Shown here in pieces: positions 1 through 7,732 of a stretch of 13,162 nucleotides of DNA; the first letter of the stretch is position 1; each line of letters begins with the position of its first letter. Both the position numbers and the translations under genes were made by a program. The notes under the pieces were generated by a model that searched no databases, had not been told where the DNA came from, and saw only the letters and a program-made list of their open reading frames with translations. The DNA comes from JBFJVZ01 sp041623895 (GTDB lineage Bacteria; Planctomycetota; Planctomycetia; Pirellulales; Pirellulaceae). The DNA lies in assembly GCA_041623895.1 (NCBI GenBank), contig JBFJVZ010000201.1, positions 1-13,162 of the forward strand. Reading direction: 5' to 3'.

Positions 1-40
1 GAGACGAGCAATCCTGGCCCCAGGCTATACGCTGCCACTG

Positions 41-646
41 CTACGCAGTTGTCGTCTGGTTGTGACCAATGAAAACGTTCATGCCGACAACGCTGCTGAT
101 TCCAAAGAAAAGCCAGGCACAAATTACTTCCTCAGCGGGACGCTCTCTAAGGCCCAGCGGCTCATGAGACGGCGATCTCGCTGGCGTCAGCAGCACGGCG
201 AATCGCACGCCATCCTTTTCCAGCAGCCACAAACCGTTTTTGAGAACCCGGATCGGGTCGTCTGCGCCGATGTCAAGCTCCTCATACTCGGGCGGGATCG
301 ATATTGCCGAATTATGTTGGCTTTCAATGATGCAATCCGAAAGCGTCAATTGCTCGTGGGAGTACTCTTTTCGCACGCCAAGAAAATGCAGGATCTCGGT
401 TTCTGCTCCAAACAACTGCTCAATCGCTCGTTGCAGATTCGCACGAACTCGAAAAGGAAAACGGCGCTCGGTAATGGTGATGTCGGAAGTCGGCAATGGA
501 TGAAAATTTCGCGCCAGCAACGACGGCACCGAATCGGGATCATGACCGGCGCCATACGAAACACCTAACAGCGTTCGCTTCATGACCAAGAACGCACAAA
601 TTCCGCCGCCCAGCAGTCCGGCCACGAGCCATCCAAAATGTTCCAT
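41..646 (-). CDS. Small membrane protein resembling the N-terminal domain of planctomycete AAA-ATPases
   Basis: A 201-aa protein when started at ATG 646; a longer frame reaches 718, but its extra 24 residues add nothing recognisable. Residues about 6-21 (WLVAGLLGGGICAFLV) form an N-terminal membrane helix. Residues about 173-194 (EVICAWLFFGISSVVGMNVF) form a second hydrophobic stretch close to the C-terminus. The soluble middle, with YEELDIGADDPIRVLKNGLW at 121-140 followed by LLEKDGVRFAVLL, resembles from memory the region that precedes the ATPase domain in planctomycete AAA proteins. No Walker A or B motif is present, so this is either a stand-alone relative of that domain or a truncated copy whose end has been replaced by unrelated sequence. 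The frame is open to a TAG at 41-43. No clear SD precedes the start. It is transcribed divergently from the gene at 916. The coding call is reasonable; the family assignment is tentative. Confidence 0.55.
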   Translation of the reverse strand: MEHFGWLVAGLLGGGICAFLVMKRTLLGVSYGAGHDPDSVPSLLARNFHPLPTSDITITERRFPFRVRANLQRAIEQLFGAETEILHFLGVRKEYSHEQLTLSDCIIESQHNSAISIPPEYEELDIGADDPIRVLKNGLWLLEKDGVRFAVLLTPARSPSHEPLGLRERPAEEVICAWLFFGISSVVGMNVFIGHNQTTTA

Positions 647-915
647 TGATGATTTAGGTGCTAGCGAAGGAAACGAAGCGAACAAAAAGACCACGCGAAG
701 TGGCGAAACACCAAACATGTATTTTGCTGTTCTCTAGACTCCCGATATCTTACATTGGTTCACTTCGATCCAATATCGACGCTTTCCGATCGGCTATCAA
801 CCGTCAGCTGACGCGACCACGGGACAAGTGTTTGCGAAGTCAGATATGGCGGCGTCACCTGCTGACCGCCGTAAAATGCATCAAACTGAGAAATAGACTC
901 GACAAGGATTCAATC
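647..915. other. Divergent intergenic region (269 bp)
   Basis: This stretch lies between the start of the leftward gene at 646 and the rightward gene at 916 and should carry promoters for both. Around 743-778 the sequence can pair as CGATAT/ATATCG plus TTGG/CCAA with a 6-base bulge, a weak imperfect dyad of unknown meaning. I see no convincing -35/-10 pair. An open frame runs into the 916 gene from 658, but the residues encoded before 916 look non-coding and a signal peptide begins exactly at 916. Confidence 0.4.
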
Positions 916-2868
916 ATGCAGCCCAGACATCTGTTTGCATGTGTATCACTGATGGCGACGTACTTCGCCAGTGCTCCACCCGTCGTCCTCCAGGCTCAAA
1001 ATGCCGCCTCCAGTTCCATCGACCTTTTGCAGATTCGACCAGAGGTAGTCATGCAGAACCGGGATAGGCTGGGACTCTCCGACGAACAGGTTAAACGAAT
1101 ACGCGGAGTCGTGGAAAAGGCCGGTCCCAAGGCGGAGCAGCTAATGCGACAAAGAAAGGTTGCCATGGGAAAACTGGCTGAGATGCTGGCCGTCGACAGG
1201 ATTGATGGTGACGCCGCGATGAAGCAGTTTGACGAAGTGCTGGCGGTTGAGATCAAGCAAAGACGCTTACAGATGCAGGTTTCGATTCAGTTGCAAAACG
1301 AATTGAATGCGGATCAACGCAAGATCGCTCAGCAAATCCAACGGCAATCGACGGCTTTGGGAACAAGCCAGGAACTTGCCAGAAAAATCCAACGTGTTCA
1401 ACGATTTGCTCAGCAATTCGCCCAAAGCGGCGGCGACGTCTCCGAGATACAAAAGCTAATGCAGCGAGTCGGGCCATTGATTCAACACGGCCAAACAGAT
1501 GAAGCCGAGGATTTGCTGGATCAAGCGTTGAAGCTGTCTGGTGACGCTCCTCCCGTTCGCGAACCGGCAGGACACAAGAACAAAGAGCGGAAAGATGGAG
1601 TAGAAGCCAGGCTGAGGCCAAACGTGCGTTCGCTGAAACCCATGTCGTTTGCTCAACTTGAATCCGAAGTTGCCGCGCTAAAGAAGGCGGACGTCGCATG
1701 GCGAAAGATCGCCTGGAATACGTGTCTGCTGGATGGGCTTAAGGCATCAAGAGATCAGCACAAGCCCATCATGTTATGGATCTTCATCGACCGCCCCATC
1801 GATGATGAGCGATGTTGAGTGTTTGCTGCGGCCACCCGTGAGGTGGTCTTCGCCAATCCAGAAGTCGTTCGTCGTGTCAACGAGCAATTCATCCCCGTCG
1901 CGCTGAAGGCTGCGCTGGTCAATAATCCGCCGAGCGGGGTTGAGGGACAGTTGTACGCAGAAATCGGCCGCTCCAAGCCCGCGCCGCAAGGAATCTGCAC
2001 GGCTAATTCCGATGGCAAAGTTCTTGCCTGGGCCCTGTCGTTTGATGATGACGCAAGCATTTTGAAGTTCCTGGATCACGCTTTGCAGCGGTATCGGCAG
2101 CACCCCGATGCCTCAGTATCCGTGACCGCCCAGCGGTACATGAAATTTCCCAGCCGGAAACTGAATGATGTCTCCGATAATGACCGGCGAATCCGAATCC
2201 CGGCTGATCATGGGGATCAGCAATGTCCCGGAACGCCTGTGACTCAAGCTGGCACGCTGGTGGGCACAATTATCGGTCGGGCGCTGAACGAGAACGGAAA
2301 ACCGGTATCCGACACAGTACTGCAGGAACATTACATGGAGGCGCGAACTGAGTTTGGCGTCGACATTCAGCAGCAGTTATGGCAAGCAACGCGTACTGCT
2401 GATGGGGATCGGTTCCGTATTCCGGATGACGTCAGCAAAGCGCTGGTGGCTCCCGCGTTTCTGGGACAATTGGATGTTGATCCTCTTGGCCTGGTGCCTG
2501 GCAGCAAGAACGATCACCGGCATTGGGATTTTCATGGACAGCAAGTCGAATCCGGTTCTGCTGATGTGACGCGAATTCGAATCGAGGGGCGATCCGATGT
2601 TGCAGGCGGGCAGGATGCCGTCGGCAACAGAACGGATGGCCGCTTGTGGCAACACCGTGTGACGCTTGCCTGGTGCGGTTTCATCGAACTGCAAGATCAC
2701 CACGTTTCCAGACTGACGATCCTGGCCGAAGGCGAGGAACGACTGCGCTGGGGGAATGAACGTTTCGATTTTCAGGGGGAATCTGCCGCCCAACATCTGA
2801 TGGCCGGGCATCCGATTGATCTCGAGTGCGGTGTTCGCTACGGGCTGACTGCGAGATCTGAGCGCTGA
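916..2868 (+). CDS. Probable selenoprotein: secreted protein with CpxP/Spy-like region, thioredoxin-like domain and in-frame UGA (Sec301)
   Basis: ATG 916 follows an AAGGA SD (904-908) and opens with a signal peptide (MQPRHLF...VVLQAQNA, about 1-30). Residues about 35-145 are helical and Gln/Arg-rich, with LGLSDEQVKRIRGVV, like periplasmic Spy/CpxP-type proteins. Residues about 260-395 look like a thioredoxin fold: a strand KPIMLWIFID (283-292), then ERC at 298-300, an in-frame TGA as codon 301, then TREVVFANPEVV and FIPVAL. The frame continues unbroken after the TGA to a TGA at 2866-2868, giving 650 residues. The C-terminal part has FLGQLDVDPLGLVPG, IRIEGRSDV and GNRTDGRLW; from memory these look like a conserved planctomycete domain. 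Measured back from the F of FANPEV, codon 301 falls where thioredoxin families have the first Cys of CxxC, and Ala replaces the second. The GTG after the TGA has no SD and cannot plausibly begin a separate gene. The alternatives are a nonsense-mutated pseudogene or a sequencing error; if Sec is not inserted, a 300-aa truncated product results. Confidence 0.75.
1816..1818 (+). other. In-frame UGA, candidate selenocysteine codon
   Basis: This TGA follows a TGT (Cys300) directly, so decoding would give an adjacent Cys-Sec pair. The reading frame before it and the one after it are identical. The protein on each side belongs to one thioredoxin-like domain: the strand and the active-site loop lie before it, the first helix after it. 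No other in-frame stop interrupts the 1953-bp frame before 2866. Recoding is inferred; the sequence alone cannot prove it. Confidence 0.7.
1823..1856 (+). promoter_or_regulatory. Candidate bacterial SECIS hairpin downstream of the UGA
   Basis: GGCCACC (1830-1836) pairs with GGTGGTC (1842-1848) over 7 bp including one G-U, closing a 5-nt loop CGTGA (1837-1841). After a 3-nt bulge on the 3' side (1849-1851), two more pairs form (1828-1829 with 1852-1853). After a 2-nt bulge on the 5' side (1826-1827), three more follow (1823-1825 with 1854-1856). The loop begins 18 nt after the UGA and has G at its second position. Bacterial SECIS elements are known to lie inside the coding region directly after UGA, with a short loop bearing an early G about 16-37 nt away, and to bind SelB. 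The hairpin is in the right place with the right shape. Confidence 0.65.
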
Positions 2869-3086
2869 TCAATGTAGCCACAAAACGCTGGATGATGGTC
2901 CGCCGTTTTTTTAAGGCCGCCGAAGATCGGAATTGCTCCGCATTCGGCAACTGAGAAAGTCAAAAGACCCTAATAACTTGGGGCGTTACGTCGTTACGTT
3001 TCTGGTGGTAACAATGGCCTGCTTCGTACTGGGTGACGGCGATGATTTGGGGTTCAGATTCTGGGTGGGAACTGATTGAAAAATCA
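2869..3086. other. Spacer after the candidate selenoprotein gene; possible decayed membrane ORF
   Basis: A run of seven T (2906-2912) lies 37 bases beyond the stop, preceded by only a weak stem, so termination here is uncertain. From 2915 a short frame runs to a TGA at about 3077. It encodes a basic stretch followed by a hydrophobic one (RYVVTFLVVTMACFVLG), starting only from TTG or CTG codons. With the ORF at 3087 in another frame, this could be the remains of a frameshifted membrane protein, or chance. No strong gene is present. Confidence 0.3.
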
Positions 3087-3299
3087 ATGGCACGGGGAAA
3101 CCGCCTCCGCGATCGAGCTTCCCTTGACGATGCCGGCGGCCTCTGCTCGGCGACCGACGATGATTTACCCGATATCGTTTTCATTGTCCGGCGATACGCC
3201 GATGGAAAGTCCAACGATCACTTTGGTGGAATGATTTTGATCGTTTTGCTCAGTTTGAACGCAATTGTCTTTACCACGCTCTTCGTCGCTGTCTCATGA
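3087..3299 (+). CDS. Doubtful small protein with C-terminal membrane helix
   Basis: Starting at ATG 3087 this would be a 70-aa protein; the same frame is open back to a GTG at 3033. The first 45 residues are polar and unremarkable. Residues about 49-70 (MILIVLLSLNAIVFTTLFVAVS) form one hydrophobic helix at the very C-terminus, like a tail-anchored peptide. I do not recognise a family, and no good SD precedes either start. It lies alone between the selenoprotein candidate and the thioesterase. The hydrophobic end is the only support, so it could be non-coding. Confidence 0.3.
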   Translation: MARGNRLRDRASLDDAGGLCSATDDDLPDIVFIVRRYADGKSNDHFGGMILIVLLSLNAIVFTTLFVAVS

Positions 3300-3379
3300 C
3301 ACGATCGCCCACTGCTTGACGGGTTCGCCGGGCGTATGCTCCGCTACTCGTTCTGCTGGCAACTCGCTGTGGGAAAACG

Positions 3380-3775
3380 ATGCGCGAACATACCACGGAC
3401 CATCGCGTCCGCTACGATGAATGCGATCCGATGGGATTGGTTCACCATTCGACCTACCTGCAATACTTCGAGATAGGTCGAACCGAGCTATTGCGTGCTT
3501 CGGGCGGAAGGTACCGCGAAATGGAAGCCGCCGGCCAATACGTGGTGGTCGTCCGTGTCGACTGTCGATATCGGCGTCCCGCCCGCTACGACGACCTGAT
3601 TCAGATTCACACCCGGATCAGCAAAGTGACGGCGGGAAAAATCATTCACGATTATCGAATCACACGGGACGATGAGTGCCTGGTTGAGGCGACCGTGACA
3701 TTGGCGGTGATCGACAAAGACGGCAAACCGCAGCGCGTACCAGCGTTGCTGTTGGAACAATACGGCGACGAGTAA
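3380..3775 (+). CDS. Acyl-CoA thioesterase, YbgC/4-hydroxybenzoyl-CoA thioesterase-like hotdog fold
   Basis: A 131-aa cytoplasmic protein of normal length for single-domain hotdog thioesterases, which hydrolyse acyl-CoA thioesters. The signature segment at residues 10-32 has VRYDECDPMGLVHHSTYLQYFE. It matches the family pattern in which a catalytic Asp (here D16) is followed by G-x-V-H/Y-x-x-x-Y at the start of the central helix. Further typical features are VVVRVDCRYRRPARYDDL (about 56-73), the strand in which flat substrates are packed, and the C-terminal LVEATVTLAVIDKDGKP. The start is ATG 3380 after a weak purine-rich stretch, GGGAAAA. The stop is only 3 bp from the stop of the converging gene at 3779, so the two 3' ends overlap or share termination. 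The substrate cannot be told from the sequence; the family call is firm. Confidence 0.9.
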   Translation: MREHTTDHRVRYDECDPMGLVHHSTYLQYFEIGRTELLRASGGRYREMEAAGQYVVVVRVDCRYRRPARYDDLIQIHTRISKVTAGKIIHDYRITRDDECLVEATVTLAVIDKDGKPQRVPALLLEQYGDE

Positions 3776-3778
3776 TGT

Positions 3779-4798
3779 CTATTTGATCCGCACCAGTTTC
3801 ATGATGCGGCCTGAGACGTTCCAGTCTTGAACATACAAATTGCCGTCTTTGTCCCAATACGAACCATGGGTGCCGCTGAAGATTCCTTCCACCCACTGGT
3901 CTTGCGGAATATTGTAACTGCCACCTTTCTTTCGGTCAGGGTTGTGACCGAGGACCGCCATGATCGTGTTGGTTCTGTCCAAGATGACGACGCGGCCATG
4001 TAAATCGGGAACGGACACGTAGTCTCCGTGAATGGCGACCGCAGTCGGCATGCCCAGGCCGGTCACGACTTCTTCGATGAATTCACCTTCCAGGCTGTAG
4101 TGAAGCAGCCGGCCTTTGGGTTTGTGGTTGCGGTCGCAGATCAGCAAACGCGGCGGATCGTAACGAGTGTCCAGAGTCATGCCGTGTGCAGTATTGAACT
4201 GTTTCAGACCGTTACCTTTTTCACCAAAATGCCTCAAGTATTTTCCGGTCTTGTCGAACACGAAAATGTGGTCGCTGGCATAGCCATCTGACAAAACAAT
4301 GTCTCCATTCGGGGCAACCGTGATCGCGGTGGGACTGAATTTCTTCAGCTCAAGCCCTGATGCTTTTGGAAACGGCAGCTTCAACACAATCTCGCCGCTC
4401 TTGGCGTTGAACTTGATGCCTTCGCCGGCGACATTGCGAGCACCGTAAATGAACTCGCCTGCCTCCTCCTGGCGAATCTCCATGTCATGGATGTTCGTAT
4501 ACTCGGTGCCCAAGTACGTGTGGATAAGCTTGCCGTCAGCCGCAAAGACAAACACACCTTGATTGGCACTGGTGTAGACATTGCCATCGCTGTTGACCAC
4601 CACCGAGCCGTGGGTCGGTCCAATGGCCGAATTTCCATCAGGACGAAGTCCCCAACCAGGCACGGTATCGAAGGTCATGATCCCGCAACCCATGCGCACG
4701 GGTTGCTGCGTCTTCTGTTCCGCAGCTGCGGGTGCGGCGTTGGTAAGCGTGATCGCGAGGGCAAGGAAAACTGGGACGTGCTTAATCATTTCAATCAT
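3779..4798 (-). CDS. Secreted NHL-repeat-like beta-propeller protein
   Basis: A 339-aa protein with a signal peptide: basic start, hydrophobic VPVFLALAITLTNAAP, likely cleavage after AAA at about 26. The rest is made of repeated beta-propeller blades, each with the form 'G-D-I-V-L-S-D..., I-F-V-F-D-K-T-G-K'. Clear examples are SVVVNSDGNVYTSANQGVFV (65-84), AITVAPNGDIVLSDGY (158-173), GMTLDTRYDPPRLLICDRN (206-224) and GSYWDKDGNLYVQDWN (312-327). NHL/SMP-30-like propellers mostly bind partners or act as periplasmic enzymes; no catalytic motif fixes the activity here. Two ATG codons compete (4798 and 4789) because AATCATTT is duplicated at 4784-4791 and 4793-4800; neither has an SD. It is transcribed alone, convergent with the thioesterase. 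The propeller call is confident; the function is unknown. Confidence 0.85.
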   Translation of the reverse strand: MIEMIKHVPVFLALAITLTNAAPAAAEQKTQQPVRMGCGIMTFDTVPGWGLRPDGNSAIGPTHGSVVVNSDGNVYTSANQGVFVFAADGKLIHTYLGTEYTNIHDMEIRQEEAGEFIYGARNVAGEGIKFNAKSGEIVLKLPFPKASGLELKKFSPTAITVAPNGDIVLSDGYASDHIFVFDKTGKYLRHFGEKGNGLKQFNTAHGMTLDTRYDPPRLLICDRNHKPKGRLLHYSLEGEFIEEVVTGLGMPTAVAIHGDYVSVPDLHGRVVILDRTNTIMAVLGHNPDRKKGGSYNIPQDQWVEGIFSGTHGSYWDKDGNLYVQDWNVSGRIMKLVRIK

Positions 4799-5044
4799 TT
4801 ATAAGGCGGATGAAAAAGGTCTCGAAGCAGTGAGCAGCCTATGATAAACAGTCCGCGAACGTTCGACACCTTGCGGTCAACCCAGTTCAGCCACATTTTT
4901 TCCGGTTATCGGCGACAGGGGTCACTTATATGGGGGCACTTATCCCAGGGCCCCACAATTCGAATGACGCGAAGGACGCCGACCGGTTACCGGCTATCAA
5001 AGTCTTGTCGTGTCGCGCGTCGAGTCGCAGTAAGTGGAAAGATC
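4799..5044. other. Intergenic region between two leftward genes
   Basis: About 245 bp between the kinase stop and the propeller gene start; it should contain the promoter of the latter. It contains the 7-mer CACTTAT twice (4923-4929 and 4940-4946), each after a G-rich run, followed by CCCAGGGCCCC. This looks like a fragment of a small G-rich repeat element. A short palindrome ACCGGT/ACCGG lies near 4981-4993. No ORF here has support. Confidence 0.35.
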
Positions 5045-7732
5045 TTACAGCCCATCGTCCAGGTACAGCCGGCTCATGTCGGATTCCAGCATCGATTCTC
5101 TGGCTTGCTCGTAATTCCCCAGTCGTTGTTGCGTGCCGGCAAGCATTTCGTAGGCATCGGGCAGAGCTTGCCAGCCGATGTCCTCTTCGGGAAAGTGCTC
5201 GGTCAGCCATTTCCATTGCTCGATTGAATGCAGGAGTGCCTGTTCGGCTTGCTCAAGCAATCCGGATCGAAACGCACTTTCGGCCTGTTGCATCAGAAAC
5301 AGGGCGTGCCAGGCTCGGTAACCGGCCGCATCGTGACGTCGCAGTAAATCGGCATAACGACCGGCGGCTTCACGAAAAGACAATCCGGCTCGCTGTTCCA
5401 ACTCGCGGTGTTTTCCGTCTCGCGCGAAAGCAGCCAGCCGCGTCAGCAGAACTCCGAGTTTAAAATGCGTGTGAGCCACCGCATTTGTGTACTTTGGAAC
5501 ATTTGGGTGAACGCTCGCTAACGTCTCGAAATGCGTGAGCGCCTCGGTCAGCTGATCAATCGACGGCTCAAGTTCCGGCCACGGCAAACGTGGGCCAAAC
5601 ACGTTGATGTCAGCCAACATTGACGACATCTCGTAACGAATCGTTTCGTTTGCGGGGTTCATTTCATACAGCGGACGAAGAATTGCGATCGATTCGCCTT
5701 GATTGGCAGTTCGACCATTGCGGCCCGAGCGACGTGCATCCGAGTCCAAGCGGTGCATCGCAGATGCCAAGGCGACCGCGTAGCCAATGTTCTCAGGAAA
5801 ATCTCGTCGCAGCTGATGCAAAAGGTTAATCGCCGTCTTCAGGTTTGTTTTGTCGGCTTCCTCCAAACGGAACTGATTGGGAATCCTGACTTGGCTATGT
5901 GGACGATCCCCCGGACCATGGCTGCCCCGCACTTGCAGGGCATCCAGTGGTGGCATCGCCGTCGGCCCCATGCCGGGCAAGAGCTGGGTCGTCAATAAAA
6001 AGTGACTGCGAGCCAATTCGAATTGTTGGTCTGCCGTCGCTGTACCGCGCTGATGTTCCGCATCCAGAATCGACAGCGCACGATGATGTTCGCTTTCCGC
6101 CTGATCGCTATTTCCTGAGAATCGATAGGCCATTCCCAGACGGTTATGAATCCTGGCGGTTTCCAGCTTTGAACTGCCGACTTCGGTATCCCCGTTGGCA
6201 GTTAATCCTGCCAGGGCAAGCTTGAAGGCTTCGATCGCGCGATCGTAGTTTCCCAAGCTAAAATGGATGTCACCCATTGCGTACCGTGCTTGCGCGGCAG
6301 ACTGCTGAAATTTGGGGTCGAAACTGCTTCGTGCTGCGAGTGCGTCATAGTAGGGCAGCAGTTCTTCCAGCAATTGTGCCGCTTCGTCGCTTAGTGCCGG
6401 AGTCGACGTGAAGGCATGGGACGACTCCGCAAAGCGGTCGGAACGTCCCGTAAAGCGGTCAAAGATCTGATTGAGCGCTCCGGAGGCTAGCTCGGCAGTC
6501 GCCTCCGCGTTTTGCCGCGTCGCTTGTTCACGGTCGAGAGCACGTTGAACATGAACGTATCCAAACGTGGAAATGACGGCAAAGCCAAATAGCAGCACCA
6601 CAAAGAGCGACGTGAGTGACGCAACCGCCGGGTTTCGACGCGCCCAGCGGTCTGCCAGCTGCAACGTTGAAAGTGGGCGAACCGAGATCGGCTCCTCGCG
6701 TAAAAAGTGATCCAAATCATCCGCCAACGCCTGGGCCGATTGATACCGACCGCCCACATCGATTGACATAGCCGTGTGCAGGATCGTCGACAAGTCGCGC
6801 GGCACTTCCGGGTTCAATTGCCTTAACGGCGGCGGATGGGGCGCCGGTTGCCTGGACACCAACGCCCGCCGAATCGATGCATCATCCATGGCCGGACGTC
6901 CTGCCAGTAATTCGTATAGCGTCACGCCCAACGAGTAAATATCGCTGCGGAAGTCGGCGTCGCCGACAATCTGTTCGGGCGCCATGTAACGGAGAGTTCC
7001 AACCACGTCGCCCGTTCGCGTGACCGCTTCCGACTCGATCGCCTTGGCAACTCCAAAGTCCGTGATCCAAAGTTGCAATTGATCATTTACGATCAGGTTT
7101 GCGGGTTTGATGTCGCGATGCGTGACATTTTGTTGATGCGCATAAGCCAACGCCGATGCTGCCTGATATCCCAGCGATGCGACCTGCTTGGGCGAAAGTT
7201 TTGACTCGCCCTCACTGAGCAGCCGATCGAGTCCGTGACCGTGGATCCGCTGCATCACAAAATAATGAAACCCTTGATCTTCGCCGACACCAAAGACCGG
7301 CACGATGTTGGTGTGATGTAAAGATCCTGCGGTGCGTGCTTCTTGCTCGAATCGCTTAAGCTGATGTTCATCGGACAGCAAACTTTTGGGAAGCACCTTG
7401 ACGGCGACCTTTCGGCCCAGCGAAGTTTGCATGGCTTCGAAGACAACCCCCATGCCTCCGCGGCCAATCTGGCGAACCAGTTGGAAGTCTCCCAGGTGAT
7501 CCGGTCGCTCGGAGCCCAAAGTCGCCAGGCCCGCGGGACGCTCGGCGTGAGCTTGCCGGGCCCGCTCCAGTTTTTGAATCACCGGCAGAAGTTCGCGCAG
7601 CTCAGTTTCCATGTCGGGGTTGTCCGTCACGACCGGATCAATCGCTTCCTGTCGGCCGCTGCGGATCGACTCGGCAAACTTCGTGGCTATTGACTCGATC
7701 GGATTTCGTTGTTCGCTCGGTGAGACGCTCAT
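5045..7732 (-). CDS. Membrane-anchored Ser/Thr protein kinase with C-terminal TPR-like region
   Basis: An 895-aa Hanks-type (PknB-like) kinase. The kinase domain (about 83-345) has every key element: glycine loop GRGGMG (90-95), ATP-anchoring K112 in AVKVL, partner E131, catalytic HRDIKPAN (205-212, with D207 and N212), DFG (225-227) and APEQ (251-254). A single membrane helix follows at about 370-392 (VASLTSLFVVLLFGFAVIST), so the kinase faces the cytoplasm and the rest the outside. The extracytoplasmic part carries TPR-like helical pairs such as ARYAMGDIHFSLGNYDRAIEAF and IHNRLGMAYRFSGNSDQAE, which probably bind a protein or cell-envelope ligand. The N-terminal 80 residues are a short helical region as in other planctomycete kinases. 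The start ATG overlaps the TGA of the sigma factor gene as ATGA, indicating translational coupling. The kinase may phosphorylate the sigma factor or a partner; that is inferred from context. Confidence 0.95.
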   Translation of the reverse strand: MSVSPSEQRNPIESIATKFAESIRSGRQEAIDPVVTDNPDMETELRELLPVIQKLERARQAHAERPAGLATLGSERPDHLGDFQLVRQIGRGGMGVVFEAMQTSLGRKVAVKVLPKSLLSDEHQLKRFEQEARTAGSLHHTNIVPVFGVGEDQGFHYFVMQRIHGHGLDRLLSEGESKLSPKQVASLGYQAASALAYAHQQNVTHRDIKPANLIVNDQLQLWITDFGVAKAIESEAVTRTGDVVGTLRYMAPEQIVGDADFRSDIYSLGVTLYELLAGRPAMDDASIRRALVSRQPAPHPPPLRQLNPEVPRDLSTILHTAMSIDVGGRYQSAQALADDLDHFLREEPISVRPLSTLQLADRWARRNPAVASLTSLFVVLLFGFAVISTFGYVHVQRALDREQATRQNAEATAELASGALNQIFDRFTGRSDRFAESSHAFTSTPALSDEAAQLLEELLPYYDALAARSSFDPKFQQSAAQARYAMGDIHFSLGNYDRAIEAFKLALAGLTANGDTEVGSSKLETARIHNRLGMAYRFSGNSDQAESEHHRALSILDAEHQRGTATADQQFELARSHFLLTTQLLPGMGPTAMPPLDALQVRGSHGPGDRPHSQVRIPNQFRLEEADKTNLKTAINLLHQLRRDFPENIGYAVALASAMHRLDSDARRSGRNGRTANQGESIAILRPLYEMNPANETIRYEMSSMLADINVFGPRLPWPELEPSIDQLTEALTHFETLASVHPNVPKYTNAVAHTHFKLGVLLTRLAAFARDGKHRELEQRAGLSFREAAGRYADLLRRHDAAGYRAWHALFLMQQAESAFRSGLLEQAEQALLHSIEQWKWLTEHFPEEDIGWQALPDAYEMLAGTQQRLGNYEQARESMLESDMSRLYLDDGL

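Noticed and set aside
62..568. 168-aa ORF on + opposite the first gene
   Set aside because: It is antisense to the leftward membrane protein, whose helices and motif-like middle are more protein-like. The + frame looks like a shadow.
658..915. N-terminal extension of the 916 gene from 658
   Set aside because: The extra residues are basic and without pattern, while ATG 916 has an SD and is followed at once by a signal peptide.
1819..2868. A separate gene starting at GTG 1819
   Set aside because: The GTG directly follows the in-frame TGA, has no SD, and would begin in the middle of a thioredoxin-like domain. It is better read as the continuation of the 916 gene.
2866..2868. Second recoded UGA at the end of the candidate selenoprotein gene
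   Set aside because: Reading through would add only two residues before TAG, and the protein ends at a natural conserved-looking boundary. It is an ordinary stop.
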